Numbered from the stretch's first letter, positions 1 to 10,144 are shown. The stretch is DNA of 64,000 nt from Achromobacter sp. MFA1 R4 (GCF_900156745.1 NZ_LT707065.1:1922001-1986000); one strand, 5' to 3'. Notes: generated by a model from the letters alone, not told the origin. Numbers and translations: made by a program.

Positions 1-1404
1 GAAAGCCAGCTGGTCGAAACGATGCTGGTCCACCTGGACCTGTCGCACGACGCGGCAATGCAGCGCGCCGTGCAGCTCCTGGCACAGGTCGGCATCGACC
101 AGCCCGAGCTGCGCGTCCAGCAGTACCCGCATCAATTCTCGGGCGGCATGCGGCAGCGCGTGGTGATCGCGCTGGCGCTATGTTGCAAGCCCGAGGTCAT
201 CATCGCCGACGAGCCCACCACCGCGCTGGACGTGTCGATCCAGGCGCAGATCCTGGACCTGCTCAAGAAGCTGTGCCGCGAAGAGCAGGTCGGCATGATC
301 ATCATCACGCACGACATGGGCGTGATCGCGGACGTGACGGACCGCGTGGCGGTGCTGTACCGCGGCAAGCTGGTGGAGCAGGGTCCCACCGCCAAGATCC
401 TGGGCGACCCGGACCATGCCTACACGCGCAGCCTCATCTCGGCCGTGCCGCGGCCCGACATCAAGCTCAAGCGTTTTCCGCTGGTGACCTACATCGAATC
501 CGTGAGGACGCCCGCGCAGCCGCTGGACCTGGCCACGCACTGGCTGGGCCAGCGCCGCGACTTCGGCAAGCGCACGGACGGCCCGCTGGTCCAGGTGCGC
601 GACCTTTCCATGCGCTTCGTGCTCAAGAGCGCCTTTTTCAAGCGCAACCAACGCACGCTGGACGCGGTCAAGCGCGTCAATCTGTCGATCGGCGAGGGCG
701 AGGTCTTTGGCCTGGTCGGCGAATCGGGATCGGGCAAATCCACCGTCGCGCGGCTGATCTCGGGCCTCTACACGCCCAGCGAAGGCTCGGTCACGTTCGG
801 CGGGACCGACCTCACTGCGCTCAAGGGCGAGAAGGAACTCAATCCCTTCCGCCGGCAGATCCAGATGATCTTCCAGGATCCCTTTTCGTCGCTGAACCCG
901 CGCATGCGCGTGCTGGACATCGTGGCCGAGCCCATCCGCTTCCACAAGCTCGCGCCCAGCGAGGCGGAAACGCGCCGCATCGTGGCCGACCTGCTGGACG
1001 TGGTGGGCCTGGCCGACCGCGCCGCGGAACGCTTCCCGCACGAATTCTCAGGCGGCCAGCGCCAGCGCATCTGCATCGCGCGCGCGCTGGCCACGCGGCC
1101 GCGCTTCCTGATCTGCGACGAGCCCACGTCGGCGCTGGACGTGTCCATCCAGGCGCAGATCCTGAACCTGCTCAAGGACCTGCAGGAAGAGCTGGGCCTG
1201 ACCATGCTCTTCATCAGCCACGACCTGCCGGTGATCCGCCAGATGTGCGATCGCGTCGGCGTCATGCGCCATGGCGAGCTGCTGGAAGTGGCCGAAACGG
1301 AAGCCCTGTTCGAACACCCGCAGCACCCCTACAGCCAACATCTGCTTGGCCTCATGCCCCGCCTGCAGTCCATGTCCCGCGAAGGGCTGGACGTGGTGGG
1401 CTGA
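1..1404 (+). CDS. Dipeptide/glutathione-type ABC transporter, fused double ATP-binding subunit (5' end missing)
   Basis: The reading frame is open from base 1, so the N-terminus, including the first Walker A, lies upstream; 467 residues are visible. They hold the end of one nucleotide-binding domain (signature FSGGMRQRV, Walker [13 protein letters not shown]) and a complete second one (Walker [10 protein letters not shown] near visible residue 240, signature FSGGQRQR, Walker [13 protein letters not shown], then an H-loop ISHD). An oligopeptide-type C-terminal extension follows each domain (HPYSQHLL at the end). Two fused NBDs of this subfamily power GsiA/YejF/DppDF-like importers of peptides or glutathione at the inner membrane. 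The next gene, a metal-dependent amidohydrolase, starts 28 nt downstream on the same strand and probably processes the imported compound. The substrate cannot be read from the sequence. Confidence 0.93.
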   Translation, partial: ESQLVETMLVHLDLSHDAAMQRAVQLLAQVGIDQPELRVQQYPHQFSGGMRQRVVIALALCCKPEVIIADEPTTALDVSIQAQILDLLKKLCREEQVGMIIITHDMGVIADVTDRVAVLYRGKLVEQGPTAKILGDPDHAYTRSLISAVPRPDIKLKRFPLVTYIESVRTPAQPLDLATHWLGQRRDFGKRTDGPLVQVRDLSMRFVLKSAFFKRNQRTLDAVKRVNLSIGEGEVFGLVGESGSGKSTVARLISGLYTPSEGSVTFGGTDLTALKGEKELNPFRRQIQMIFQDPFSSLNPRMRVLDIVAEPIRFHKLAPSEAETRRIVADLLDVVGLADRAAERFPHEFSGGQRQRICIARALATRPRFLICDEPTSALDVSIQAQILNLLKDLQEELGLTMLFISHDLPVIRQMCDRVGVMRHGELLEVAETEALFEHPQHPYSQHLLGLMPRLQSMSREGLDVVG

Positions 1405-1432
1405 GACCCCGCGCAACCGGAGCCCTCCTGAC

Positions 1433-2641
1433 ATGACCGCGACACGACAGACCCTCTTCATCGGCGGCAAGGTATTCGACGGAATGGGGCGGATGCTGCC
1501 CGGACACGGCGTGCTGGTCGAGGGCGCCCGCGTGGCGCGGGTGGCGCCCGCCGGCGAGTTCTCGGGCTACGCGGGCGCGCGGGTGGACACCACGGGCATG
1601 ACGCTCACGCCCAGCCTGGCGGACTGCCACGTGCACCTGGTCTACACCGGCGGCGCGGATCCCAACGCGCAATTGAGCAAGCAGGGCCCGGCGCAGATCA
1701 CGCTGACCGCGCTGGAAAACGCGCAGGCCAGCCTGCGCGGCGGCGTCACCGCGCTGCGCGACTGCGGCGGCAAGGACTACCTGGAATTCGGCGTGCGCGA
1801 CGCCATCGCGCGCGGCGTTTTCCCCGGCCCCACCATCAAGGCGTCGGGCCGCATCATCTGCATGACGGGCGGCCACGGCAACCGCATCGGCCGCGTGGCC
1901 GATGGCTGCGAGGAAGTGGTCAAGGCGGTGCGCGAACAGGTTCACGCGGGCTGCGACCTCGTGAAGATCATGGCGACGGGCGGGGTCATGACGCCCGGCG
2001 TCAGCCCGATGGACGCGCATTACAGCTTTGACGAAATGAAGGCGGGCGTGCACGAGGCCAAGCGCTTTCGCAAAAGCACGGCCAGCCACGCGCAGGGCAC
2101 GCAGGGCATCCTGAACGCCGTGCGCGCCGGCATCGATTCCATCGAGCACGGCATCTTCATGGACGACGACTGCCTGCGCGAGATGCTGGAAGCCGAGACC
2201 TACCTGGTGCCCACCATCGCCGCCGTGCGCAACATCATCGCCAACGCCGACAACGGCATTCCCGCCTACGCGGTGGAAAAGGCCCGCGCGGTGGAACAGC
2301 GCCATCGCGAGTCGTTCCAGATGTACTACAAGGCCGGCGGGCGCATCGCGCTGGGCACGGACGCGGGCACGCCCTTCAACCTGCATGGCGAAAACGCCAT
2401 GGAACTGGCTTACATGGTGGAGTTCGGCATGACGCCGGTGGACGCCCTGATCGCCGGCACGTCGCGCGGACACGACCTGATGGGCCTGGTTGACCACGGC
2501 GTCATCGCCGACGGCAAGGTGGCCGACCTGCTGCTGGTGAAGGGCGATCCCACCGAAGACATCATGCAGGCAGCCGACAAGCGCTTCCATGTGGCCGTGC
2601 TGCGCAATGGCGAACTCGCGGCGGGGGCCCTGCCGTCCTGA
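1433..2641 (+). CDS. Metal-dependent amidohydrolase (imidazolonepropionase/prolidase-like)
   Basis: This 402-residue cytoplasmic enzyme has the amidohydrolase TIM-barrel signatures in order: metal-binding HxH in DCHVHL, a Lys-containing strand VKIMATGGVMTPG, metal His in SHAQGT and IEHGIF, and the catalytic Asp in LGTDAGTPF. It resembles the COG1228 group, which hydrolyses cyclic amides or Xaa-Pro/Xaa-Arg dipeptides. I chose ATG 1433 because GGAG lies about 9 nt upstream; longer in-frame starts would overlap the ABC gene. It follows the peptide-type ABC ATPase closely and is probably co-transcribed with it, which fits hydrolysis of an imported peptide or amide. The exact substrate is unknown. 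Confidence 0.88.
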   Translation: MTATRQTLFIGGKVFDGMGRMLPGHGVLVEGARVARVAPAGEFSGYAGARVDTTGMTLTPSLADCHVHLVYTGGADPNAQLSKQGPAQITLTALENAQASLRGGVTALRDCGGKDYLEFGVRDAIARGVFPGPTIKASGRIICMTGGHGNRIGRVADGCEEVVKAVREQVHAGCDLVKIMATGGVMTPGVSPMDAHYSFDEMKAGVHEAKRFRKSTASHAQGTQGILNAVRAGIDSIEHGIFMDDDCLREMLEAETYLVPTIAAVRNIIANADNGIPAYAVEKARAVEQRHRESFQMYYKAGGRIALGTDAGTPFNLHGENAMELAYMVEFGMTPVDALIAGTSRGHDLMGLVDHGVIADGKVADLLLVKGDPTEDIMQAADKRFHVAVLRNGELAAGALPS

Positions 2642-2649
2642 GCACGGCG

Positions 2650-2683
2650 GGAAATGAAAACGGGCTGTCGTCATGACAGCCCG
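2650..2683 (-). terminator. Rho-independent terminator for the DUF945 gene
   Basis: A perfect 9-bp stem (CGGGCTGTC/GACAGCCCG, loop of 5) at 2661-2683 is followed on the minus strand by a T-rich run (TTTTCATTT). It sits just after the stop of the minus-strand DUF945 gene and also closes the convergent amidohydrolase operon. Confidence 0.75.
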
Positions 2684-2733
2684 CCGCGGGTGCGCCCAGT
2701 CTTGCGGCGCACCGGTACGAAGTTCCAGCCGGT

Positions 2734-4206
2734 TTAGCGCGCGCCGCCCAGGACGCCGCCCATGACCATCATCATGAACTGTTCCAGCGGCATCTTCTTG
2801 CCGTTGAAGTCCACCTGGCCGTCAGCGTAGTTCAGGTAGGTCACGATGCTGTCGTTCTCCAGCTTGCCCAGGCCCATCGCGATGGCCATGGTGCCCACCA
2901 TTTCAGCCTGACCCTTGGCGGTCTGCGCGGCCTGGTCGGCCGGCACGCCGCGCGTCTGCGGCTCGATGGCCATCAGGTCGGCCAGGTTGGCCTTGGACAG
3001 CACCAGCTTGGCGTCCAGCTTGCGCAGGGCCTGCACCAGCATGTCGGAAAACTCGCCGTCCAGCGCGGCCGGCTTGGCCAGCGCCAGGTTCAGGTTGAAC
3101 GTGGACGTGCCGTTGGCGGTGCGCACTTCAAGCGGCGCCACGGCCAGCGTCGGATTGCCGGCCAGCAGTTGCTCCAGGTTGGTCTTGAGCACGGCGCGCT
3201 CTTCGTCCGTGAATTCCGGCGTCGTCTGTTCGCCCTGGCTTTGCAGCATGCGGCGCGAGGCGGCCTCGTAGACGTCGTTCAACGCCTTCAGCGCCTTGGA
3301 ATCCAGGTTCTGCGCGTCGATGACGAGCTTCATGCCGGCCATGTCCTTGGCCTGCACGTTGATCATGCCGAAATCAACGGCCATCTTGGCGCCCATGGCC
3401 GGGCCGGCTTCCGTCAGGTCCACGGCGATGCTAGTGTCCTTGAACTGGACCGGAGGCTTCTCCTTGGATGTGATTGTCCAATCCTTGAACGTCACCTTCT
3501 GGCTGCCCACGTACATGTCGTTGGCAGCCGGCTTCATGTCGCTGGTCAGGGTGATGCCCTTGACCGCCATGGCGGTGATGTCGCTGTCCTCGGACGGACC
3601 GGACAACGCCAGGCTGTCGGCGGCCACGTTGAACACGCCGCGCTTGGTGGACGTGGCGTACTCGAAGTCGCCCTTCATGCCCGAGAAGGCGAGCTTCGAG
3701 GCGTCCTTGGCGATTTCCACGGGCGCCATGTCGAAGTTGCCGGTGATGTCTTTGCCGTAGCTGACGCTGTAGTGGCCCGACAGCGGCACCGCGCCCTTGG
3801 CGGCGGCGAACCATTCCTTGACGGTCGGCGTCTCTTCCAGGGCGAAGTCGCTGGCGACCATGGCCGGCACGAACTTGCCCGACTTCAGGTTGGACAGCGG
3901 CAGGGGGCCGTGGCTCAGGTGTTCGACGAACAGGACCTCATGTTCCTTCGCGGGCGCACCGCCGGTCGCGGGATCGGTGAACTTGATGCGGTAGCGCGCC
4001 ACGGAGGAGAACACGCCGCGCTCGAACGACGCCAGCTCGGCGACCGCATTGATGCCCCACTTGTCGCCCGCCTTCTTGAGCTCGACGTTCGAGTCCTCGA
4101 TGGCCTGCTTGACGAAGGCTTCGGCCTTTTGGCCCGTGTACCAGGCCGTGCCGGTCCAGACCGCGCCAAGCGCGACGACGATGCCAACTATTGCCGATTT
4201 CTTCAT
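2734..4206 (-). CDS. DUF945 (YdgA-like) family protein
   Basis: This 490-residue protein starts with MKKSAIVGIVVALGAVW, a short cytoplasmic tail and one hydrophobic helix (about residues 5-23). It is therefore probably anchored in the inner membrane with a large periplasmic domain. Length, N-terminal anchor and the long Ala/Leu/Asp-rich beta-type region match DUF945/YdgA proteins, whose function is not well established. The start is supported by AAAGGG upstream of ATG 4206. It is a single gene with its own terminator at 2650-2683, divergent from rhlE. No catalytic motif is visible. Confidence 0.8.
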   Translation of the reverse strand: MKKSAIVGIVVALGAVWTGTAWYTGQKAEAFVKQAIEDSNVELKKAGDKWGINAVAELASFERGVFSSVARYRIKFTDPATGGAPAKEHEVLFVEHLSHGPLPLSNLKSGKFVPAMVASDFALEETPTVKEWFAAAKGAVPLSGHYSVSYGKDITGNFDMAPVEIAKDASKLAFSGMKGDFEYATSTKRGVFNVAADSLALSGPSEDSDITAMAVKGITLTSDMKPAANDMYVGSQKVTFKDWTITSKEKPPVQFKDTSIAVDLTEAGPAMGAKMAVDFGMINVQAKDMAGMKLVIDAQNLDSKALKALNDVYEAASRRMLQSQGEQTTPEFTDEERAVLKTNLEQLLAGNPTLAVAPLEVRTANGTSTFNLNLALAKPAALDGEFSDMLVQALRKLDAKLVLSKANLADLMAIEPQTRGVPADQAAQTAKGQAEMVGTMAIAMGLGKLENDSIVTYLNYADGQVDFNGKKMPLEQFMMMVMGGVLGGAR

Positions 4207-4506
4207 TGCATCCCTTTAGATTCGATAGGTGAAAGCGGACGGATTATAGGGAGGGTCGCCTAGGGAAAACACTTATTTCGTTCTGATTTGATGCGAATTG
4301 TTGCTGAACAATACGAACAACACCCCGCGCCGTATGCCGCACCGCCACATCAGCTACAATCCTTTCGTGCGCTATGCCAATCTGCGCACGTCCGCTAGGC
4401 CCTTCGCTGCCAAGCTTCGCCCAACCGGGCGCTTCCCTTTTCTCCTTATTCGACCGCCTGGATTGGAGTCTCTCGACTAGAGCGACAGGCTGCCGCTGGA
4501 GTTGTT
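4207..4506. promoter_or_regulatory. Divergent promoter region between DUF945 gene and rhlE
   Basis: This 300-base gene-free stretch separates two divergent genes. On the plus strand a -10-like TACAAT lies at 4355-4360, without a convincing -35. If used, it would give rhlE a 5' leader of about 140 nt. Long leaders are common for RNA helicase genes, but no specific structure was recognised. A 60-codon open frame at 4298-4480 has no supporting feature. Confidence 0.35.
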
Positions 4507-6048
4507 TTGACTACCTCTTCCCCTTTCGCCGACCTCGGGCTGGCTGATTCGCTATTGCGCGCCATCGCCGACACCGGCTACACCGCGCCCACGCCCATTC
4601 AGGCCCAGGCCATTCCGCAAGTGCTCAAAGGCGGCGACCTGCTCGCGGCCGCCCAGACCGGCACCGGCAAGACCGCCGGCTTCACCTTGCCCATTTTGCA
4701 TCTGCTGTCGCAGAAAAAGCCTGAGGCCCGTAAGCCCGGCCGCCCCCGCTGCCTGATCCTGACCCCCACGCGTGAATTGACCGCGCAGGTCGCCGAATCG
4801 GTGCAGACCTATGGCAAGTACACCGCGCTGACCTCCATGGTGATGTTCGGCGGCGTCAACATCAACCCCCAGATTTCCGCACTGCGCAAGCCGCTGGACA
4901 TCCTGGTGGCCACCCCGGGCCGCCTGCTGGATCACTGCGGCCAGAAGACGGTCGACCTGTCGGGCGTGGAAATCCTGGTGCTGGACGAAGCCGACCGCAT
5001 GCTGGACATGGGCTTCATCCGCGACATCCGCAAGATTCTCGCGCTGCTGCCCAAGCAGCGCCAGAACCTGCTGTTCTCGGCCACGTTCTCGGACGAGATC
5101 CGCACGCTGGCGCGCGGCGTCCTGAACAATCCGGGCGAAGTGTCCGTCACCCCGCGCAACACCGCCACCGAGCTGGTCACCCAGACGGTGCACATGGTGG
5201 AACAGCACCACAAGCGCGACCTGATCAGCCACATCATCCGTGAAAGCGGTTGGCACCAGGTCCTGGTGTTCACGCGCACCAAGCACGGCGCCAACCGCCT
5301 GGCCGAAAAGCTGGTCAAGGACGGCCTGACCGCCGCGGCCATCCACGGCAACAAGAGCCAATCGGCCCGCACGCGCGCGCTGGCCGGCTTCAAGGACAGC
5401 ACCGTGACCGTGCTGGTCGCGACCGACATCGCGGCCCGCGGCCTGGACATCGACCAGTTGCCCCAGGTGGTGAACTTCGAGCTGCCCAACGTGCCGGAAG
5501 ACTACGTGCACCGCATCGGCCGCACGGGCCGCGCCGGCGCCACGGGCGCCGCGGTCTCGCTGGTCGACAACAGCGAGATCAAGCTGCTCAAGGATATCGA
5601 GCGCCTGATCAAGAAGACGATCGAACGCAAGCCGGTCGAAGGCTGGACGCCGCCGGCCACCAGCGCGGCCGCCTTCGAACGCCAGGAACGCGACGAGGAC
5701 TCCCGCAACCAGCGCGGCGGTCCGCGCAATGGCGGCGGCGGCCGCGGCGGCAACGGCGGGGCGGGGCGTTCGCGTCCCGGCCAGGGTCAGCCGCGCGCAG
5801 CGGCTGGCGGCCGCGCGCCCGCGCCGGCCCGCGCCGGCGAAGGCCGCGCCAACGCCGGTCCGCGTGACGGCAAGCCCACCGACCGTCCGGCGCACGCCGG
5901 CCGCGCTGAGGCCCGTCCGCAGCAGAACCACCGCCGCCCAGAAGGCTCGGCGCGTCCGGCCGGCAATGCCGCGGCAGGCCGCCCGTCCGAAGGACGTCCG
6001 GCGCAGGGGCGTTCCGGCGCTCCCCGCGCCGCGCTGCTGAGCAAGTAA
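4507..6048 (+). CDS. rhlE: ATP-dependent RNA helicase, DEAD-box RhlE type
   Basis: RhlE-type helicases unwind short RNA duplexes in ribosome maturation and mRNA turnover. All DEAD-box motifs are visible in order: Q motif ([10 protein letters not shown]), I (AQTGTGKT), Ia (PTRELTAQ), Ib (TPGR), II ([11 protein letters not shown]), III (SAT), IV (LVFTRTK), V ([11 protein letters not shown]) and VI ([10 protein letters not shown]). The C-terminal ~130 residues are a disordered, basic Arg/Gly/Pro/Ala-rich tail, typical for RNA binding in this subfamily. Translation appears to start at TTG 4507: GGAG lies 5 nt upstream at 4498-4501 and no better ATG exists. The total of 513 aa is normal for RhlE. 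It appears to be monocistronic. Confidence 0.95.
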   Translation: MTTSSPFADLGLADSLLRAIADTGYTAPTPIQAQAIPQVLKGGDLLAAAQTGTGKTAGFTLPILHLLSQKKPEARKPGRPRCLILTPTRELTAQVAESVQTYGKYTALTSMVMFGGVNINPQISALRKPLDILVATPGRLLDHCGQKTVDLSGVEILVLDEADRMLDMGFIRDIRKILALLPKQRQNLLFSATFSDEIRTLARGVLNNPGEVSVTPRNTATELVTQTVHMVEQHHKRDLISHIIRESGWHQVLVFTRTKHGANRLAEKLVKDGLTAAAIHGNKSQSARTRALAGFKDSTVTVLVATDIAARGLDIDQLPQVVNFELPNVPEDYVHRIGRTGRAGATGAAVSLVDNSEIKLLKDIERLIKKTIERKPVEGWTPPATSAAAFERQERDEDSRNQRGGPRNGGGGRGGNGGAGRSRPGQGQPRAAAGGRAPAPARAGEGRANAGPRDGKPTDRPAHAGRAEARPQQNHRRPEGSARPAGNAAAGRPSEGRPAQGRSGAPRAALLSK

Positions 6049-6107
6049 CAGCAAGCAGGTAATATCACCGGCAATCCCAATCCTGCGATCCACGACCCCG
6101 CGCCATC

Positions 6108-6737
6108 ATGCCCTTATCCACCTGGTTGACGTTCTTCCTGGCCTCCTGGGCCATTTCGTTCTCACCGGGCGCGGGCGCGATCTCGGCCATGTCGTCCGGC
6201 CTGAAATACGGCTTTGCGCGCGGCTACTGGAACACGGCGGGCCTGATCCTGGGCATCCTGTTCCAGTTCGTCGTGGTGGCCGTGGGATTGGGCGCCGTGC
6301 TGGCCACGTCCGAAATGGCCTTCAACGTGGTCAAGTACCTGGGCGTGGCCTACCTGATCTACTTGGGCGTGCGCCAGATCCGCACGGACGCCGCGCCGGT
6401 CGCGGTGGACGCGGGCGATCCCAAGAAGGCGTCCATCCGCGAACTGGTCATGCGCGGGTTCCTGATCAACACCATGAACCCCAAGGGCACGGTGTTCCTG
6501 CTGGCCGTGGTGCCGCAATTCGTGGACCCCGCGCTTTCGCTGACCCCGCAGTACGCGGCGCTGGCGGCCACGCTGGCCTTCACTGACCTGGTGGCGATGG
6601 GCGTGTACACGCTGCTGGCGGCGCGCGTGCTGCGCCTCTTGCGCGACGCCAAGCACATCCGCTGGATGAACCGGACCTTCGGGTCGCTCTTCATCCTGGC
6701 CGGCGTGTTTCTGGCGACGTTCCGCCGCCATTCCTGA
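6108..6737 (+). CDS. LysE/RhtB-family amino-acid exporter
   Basis: This 209-residue polytopic inner-membrane protein has about six hydrophobic segments. It carries the LysE/RhtB N-terminal signature region (ISFSPGAGAISAMSSGLKYG) and the internal NTMNPKGTVFLLAVVPQFV motif. Members export amino acids or derivatives such as homoserine and threonine. It sits between rhlE and prfC and ends in a strong terminator. The substrate is not predictable; a second family member lies at 33294-33920. Confidence 0.9.
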   Translation: MPLSTWLTFFLASWAISFSPGAGAISAMSSGLKYGFARGYWNTAGLILGILFQFVVVAVGLGAVLATSEMAFNVVKYLGVAYLIYLGVRQIRTDAAPVAVDAGDPKKASIRELVMRGFLINTMNPKGTVFLLAVVPQFVDPALSLTPQYAALAATLAFTDLVAMGVYTLLAARVLRLLRDAKHIRWMNRTFGSLFILAGVFLATFRRHS

Positions 6738-6746
6738 ATTTGAAGC

Positions 6747-6788
6747 GTGGGGCACGCGCCGGCAGCGGCGCGTGCCCCACATGTTTTC
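6747..6788 (+). terminator. Rho-independent terminator after the LysE gene
   Basis: A perfect 14-bp inverted repeat (GTGGGGCACGCGCC at 6747-6760, loop GGCAGC, complement at 6767-6780) is followed by ATGTTTTCAT. It starts 10 nt past the stop codon. Confidence 0.85.
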
Positions 6789-6847
6789 ATGCACGACACC
6801 GGACCGCGCCGGCCTGAAAATGCCGCGTTAAGTAGAATCCTCCGATC

Positions 6848-8455
6848 ATGAGCATTTCCAACGAAGTCGCACGGCGCCGTACGTTCGCCATCATTTCCCA
6901 CCCCGACGCGGGCAAGACCACGCTGACGGAAAAGCTGCTGCTGTTCGCAGGCGCGATCCAGATCGCGGGCAGCGTCAAGGCGCGCAAGGCGTCGCGCCAC
7001 GCCTCGTCCGACTGGATGGAGATCGAAAAGCAGCGCGGCATTTCCGTGGCGTCCTCGGTGATGCAGATGGAGTACCGCGACTGCGTCATCAACCTGCTCG
7101 ACACCCCGGGCCACCAGGACTTCTCCGAAGACACCTATCGGGTGCTGACGGCGGTCGATGCCGCGCTGATGGTCATCGACGCCGCCAACGGCGTCGAGCC
7201 GCAGACCATCCGCCTGCTGCAGGTCTGCCGCGCGCGCAACACGCCCATCATCACGTTCATCAACAAGATGGACCGTGAAGTGCGCGAACCCCTGGAACTG
7301 CTGTCCGAGATCGAAGGCCATCTGGGCATGGACGCGGTGCCGTTCTCGTGGCCGGTGGGCATGGGCAAGTCGTTCGGCGGCGTGTTCGACATCCGCCGCG
7401 ACCGCATGCGCGTCTTCCGCCCCGGCCAGGAGCGCCGTTCCGACAACGACGACTTCATCGAAGGCCTGACCAACCCCGAAATCGCCAAGCGCTTCGGCTC
7501 GGCATTCGACCAGGCCAGCGGCGAGATCGAACTCATCAACGAGGCCGCCCCCGCCTTTGATCGCGACCAATTCCTGGCCGGCAAGCAGACGCCCGTGTTC
7601 TTCGGATCGGCCATCAACAACTTCGGCGTGCAGGAAGTGCTGGACGCCCTGGTTGACCAGGCCCCGCCTCCCGGCGCCCGCGTCGCCCTGCAACGCGAGG
7701 TGCAGCCCGAAGAGCCCAAGTTCACCGGCGTGGTGTTCAAGGTGCAAGCCAACATGGACCCCGCGCACCGCGACCGCGTCGCGTTCGTGCGCGTGAGCTC
7801 CGGCCGCTTCGAGCGCGGCATGCGCCTGAAGGTGGCGCGCACCAACAAGGAAATGCGCCCGAACAACGTCGTGTCCTTTCTGTCGCAGCGCCGCGAATTG
7901 CTGGACGAGGCGTATGCCGGCGACGTGATCGGCATTCCCAACCACGGCGTGCTGCAACTGGGCGACGTGCTGACCGAGGGGGAAACCCTGCAGTTCACCG
8001 GCCTGCCGTTCTTCGCGCCCGAACTGTTCCAGGCGGTCGAAGTGAAAGACCCGCTGCGCACGAAGCAACTGCGCACCGGACTGACCCAGCTGGGCGAGGA
8101 AGGCGCGATCCAGGTGTTCCGTCCCGAGGCGGCCGGCGGCTCGCTGCTGCTGGGCGCGGTCGGCCAACTGCAGTTCGAAGTCGTCGCCCACCGTCTCAAG
8201 ACGGAGTACGGCGTGGATGCCCGGATGCTGCCGTCGCGCTACACAATGGCACGTTGGATTACGTCTGAAAACCCCAAGGCGCTGCGCAAGTTCATGGATG
8301 CCAATGCCGCCCATATCGCCTATGATGTGGTGGATGCTGCGGCGTTTTTGATCGGTTCTCCCGCGCAGTTGCGCGTCGCCGAGGAACTGTATCCCGATGT
8401 GAAATTCCACGCCATGCGCGAGCACGGCGGCAAGGTTTTCGGAGAAAAAGCGTAA
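6848..8455 (+). CDS. prfC: Peptide chain release factor 3 (RF3 GTPase)
   Basis: RF3 is a translational GTPase that recycles RF1/RF2 from terminating ribosomes. The 535-aa length is close to the E. coli protein. G-domain motifs are G1 HPDAGKTT (about residue 19), a switch I region with RGISV, G3 DTPGHQDF and G4 NKMDRE. The beta-barrel and C-terminal domains follow without interruption. It is an independent unit after a terminator, with a small secreted-protein gene 37 nt downstream. Confidence 0.97.
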   Translation: MSISNEVARRRTFAIISHPDAGKTTLTEKLLLFAGAIQIAGSVKARKASRHASSDWMEIEKQRGISVASSVMQMEYRDCVINLLDTPGHQDFSEDTYRVLTAVDAALMVIDAANGVEPQTIRLLQVCRARNTPIITFINKMDREVREPLELLSEIEGHLGMDAVPFSWPVGMGKSFGGVFDIRRDRMRVFRPGQERRSDNDDFIEGLTNPEIAKRFGSAFDQASGEIELINEAAPAFDRDQFLAGKQTPVFFGSAINNFGVQEVLDALVDQAPPPGARVALQREVQPEEPKFTGVVFKVQANMDPAHRDRVAFVRVSSGRFERGMRLKVARTNKEMRPNNVVSFLSQRRELLDEAYAGDVIGIPNHGVLQLGDVLTEGETLQFTGLPFFAPELFQAVEVKDPLRTKQLRTGLTQLGEEGAIQVFRPEAAGGSLLLGAVGQLQFEVVAHRLKTEYGVDARMLPSRYTMARWITSENPKALRKFMDANAAHIAYDVVDAAAFLIGSPAQLRVAEELYPDVKFHAMREHGGKVFGEKA

Positions 8456-8492
8456 ACCCGTTCGGGTTCCGCACGGCAGATTGAGGGTAGCA

Positions 8493-9167
8493 ATGTCTTG
8501 GCGTTTTTTATTTGCAACGCTCCTGATCGCGCTCGGCGCGTCGGCTTGGGGCGGGCTTCAACTGGGTGATTGGCTTGTGGCGCATGCGCCCGCGGCGTCA
8601 CCCGCTCCCGGGCAGGATGCGTCCGCCTCCCAGCAACCGGTGCTGGATGCCAACGGTCGCCCGTATGTCGCGCAGCCGCCGCAGCCGCGCATCGACGGCA
8701 CGCTGGGTGTGCCGGACAAACCGGCCGACCGCGAATGGCAGGTCAACACCGTGTCGCTGTTCGACACGGTCAGCGATCCCGCCGTCCAGATCTCCCGCGA
8801 ACGCATCAGCCCCGAACAGGCGCGCGAAATCGCGGCCGCGTCGCAAGTGCCGCTGCCTTCGGGCACGTCGGACGTCAGCACGATGGATCTGCTGGTTCCC
8901 GGCACCTCCACCGCCATCAACGGCGGCGTGGCCGCCGGCGGCAGCTACGGCACGCCGCAGATGGTGCAAGCACCTCCGCCGCCGCCCAACACCGCCCCGG
9001 CGGCCGGCGCGCAAGGCTGGCAGGATGCGCTCAAGCGCGAGCTGGCCCACTGCGCCACGCAAGGCTTCTTTGAGCGCCCCTCGTGCTCCTGGAACGCGCG
9101 CAACAAGTACTGCGCGCCCAACCGCGCCTGGGGCACCATGGCCGAATGCCCGGCCCGTCCGCAGTAG
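8493..9167 (+). CDS. Secreted or membrane-anchored hypothetical protein with a Cys-rich C-terminal motif
   Basis: I do not recognise a named family. The 224-residue product has an N-terminal hydrophobic helix (about residues 4-24), then a long Pro/Ala-rich, probably disordered middle, and a compact C-terminus with four spaced cysteines around HCATQGFF, PSCSW, KYCAPN and ECPARPQ. This suggests a small periplasmic disulphide-bonded or metal-binding module. ATG 8493 is preferred over an upstream TTG because GAGGG lies a few bases upstream. It follows prfC by 37 nt and may be co-transcribed. Confidence 0.7.
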   Translation: MSWRFLFATLLIALGASAWGGLQLGDWLVAHAPAASPAPGQDASASQQPVLDANGRPYVAQPPQPRIDGTLGVPDKPADREWQVNTVSLFDTVSDPAVQISRERISPEQAREIAAASQVPLPSGTSDVSTMDLLVPGTSTAINGGVAAGGSYGTPQMVQAPPPPPNTAPAAGAQGWQDALKRELAHCATQGFFERPSCSWNARNKYCAPNRAWGTMAECPARPQ

Positions 9168-9210
9168 TCCCGACGCTCGCAGCCTGCAGGCGCAGGCGCG
9201 CGGCATGAAA

Positions 9211-9240
9211 AATGGCGCCCCACGGGGCGCCATTCTTTTT
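9211..9240. terminator. Bidirectional terminator between the secreted-protein gene and bfr
   Basis: A 10-bp stem (AATGGCGCCC at 9211-9220, GGGCGCCATT at 9225-9234) has loop CACG and is followed by CTTTTT. It lies between two convergent genes and can serve both strands. Confidence 0.8.
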
Positions 9241-9253
9241 GCAGCCAGCCGCC

Positions 9254-9730
9254 TTATTCGGGCACGGACATCTGGCTTTGCAGGTAGTTCTGGATGCCGA
9301 CCTTGTCGATCAGGTCGATCTGCGTTTCCAGGTAATCGATGTGTTCTTCGGTGTCGTCCAGGATGTCCTGGAACAGATCGCGCGAAACGTAGTCGCGCAC
9401 CGATTCGCAGTAGGCGATGGCTTCCTTGACGGTCGCCTGGGCGCCTTGCTCGAGCTTGAGGTCACAGGCCAGCAGCTCGGGCACGTCTTCGCCGATCAGC
9501 AGCTTGTGCAGGTCCTGCAGGTTGGGCAGGCCGTCCAGCATGAAAATGCGGGCGATCAGACGATCGGCATGCTTCATTTCGCCGATGGATTCTTCGTACT
9601 CGTGCTTGCCCAGCTTGTCGAAGCCCCAATGGTTCAGCATGCGGGCATGCAGGAAATACTGGTTGATGGCCGTCAGCTCGTTGGTCAGTTGCTTGTTGAG
9701 AAACTGGATGACGGTTTTGTCGCCTTTCAT
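9254..9730 (-). CDS. bfr: Bacterioferritin
   Basis: Bacterioferritin stores iron as a 24-subunit haem-containing shell with a ferroxidase centre. The 158-aa product starts at ATG 9730, preceded by AAGGAG; the open frame continues upstream but carries no family sequence. By family numbering the ferroxidase ligands E18, E51, H54, E94 and H130 are present, and so is the haem-ligand Met52. The position matching E. coli Glu127 appears to be Thr (DTEEH instead of DEEGH), a variant I believe also occurs in some family members. A Fur-like site lies about 170 bp upstream. Its partner Bfd is encoded at 12097-12378. Confidence 0.94.
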   Translation of the reverse strand: MKGDKTVIQFLNKQLTNELTAINQYFLHARMLNHWGFDKLGKHEYEESIGEMKHADRLIARIFMLDGLPNLQDLHKLLIGEDVPELLACDLKLEQGAQATVKEAIAYCESVRDYVSRDLFQDILDDTEEHIDYLETQIDLIDKVGIQNYLQSQMSVPE

Positions 9731-10144
9731 GATGGACTCCTTGCAGTCAGGCGCGACGCGAGCGCATCGCGACAAAGGAGCGCACGATGCCGCGCGTACG
9801 CAACCCGTGCAGACTACCATTTGGCGCGGTCCCGCGACTAGCTTTGGGCTGCATTTGGTAAACGGCTTTACGAGCGCAACAAGAAAGCGACACGCCAATG
9901 AGAATGAGTATGCATGCTTGATGCCTTGCACACTCGGCGACGCATTCAAGCGGGCTGCGCCGGACGTCCTGCGCCAAAAGCGCCGCCCCATGCGCCGTTT
10001 GCGCGCGCCGCCCGCGGTCCCTGACAACGCCGCCATGAGCATGGAACGCAGACGGGCCGCGCGTTGCATATCGGCAACCGGATCAGGACCCCTCGCGTCT
10101 CGCGTTCCCCCAACACGCTCGCCCATCCCCCTCGCCCGTCAGGC
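9731..10144. promoter_or_regulatory. Intergenic region upstream of bfr with a Fur-box-like site
   Basis: The 414-base gap between two minus-strand genes contains no credible gene. At 9899-9917 the sequence AATGAGAATGAGTATGCAT (on the minus strand, CATTCTCATT repeats) resembles part of a Fur box. It lies in the expected direction for controlling bfr. The match is partial. Confidence 0.4.

Noticed and set aside
4298..4480. 60-codon open frame before rhlE
   Set aside because: No RBS, no family resemblance; it lies in the promoter/leader region.
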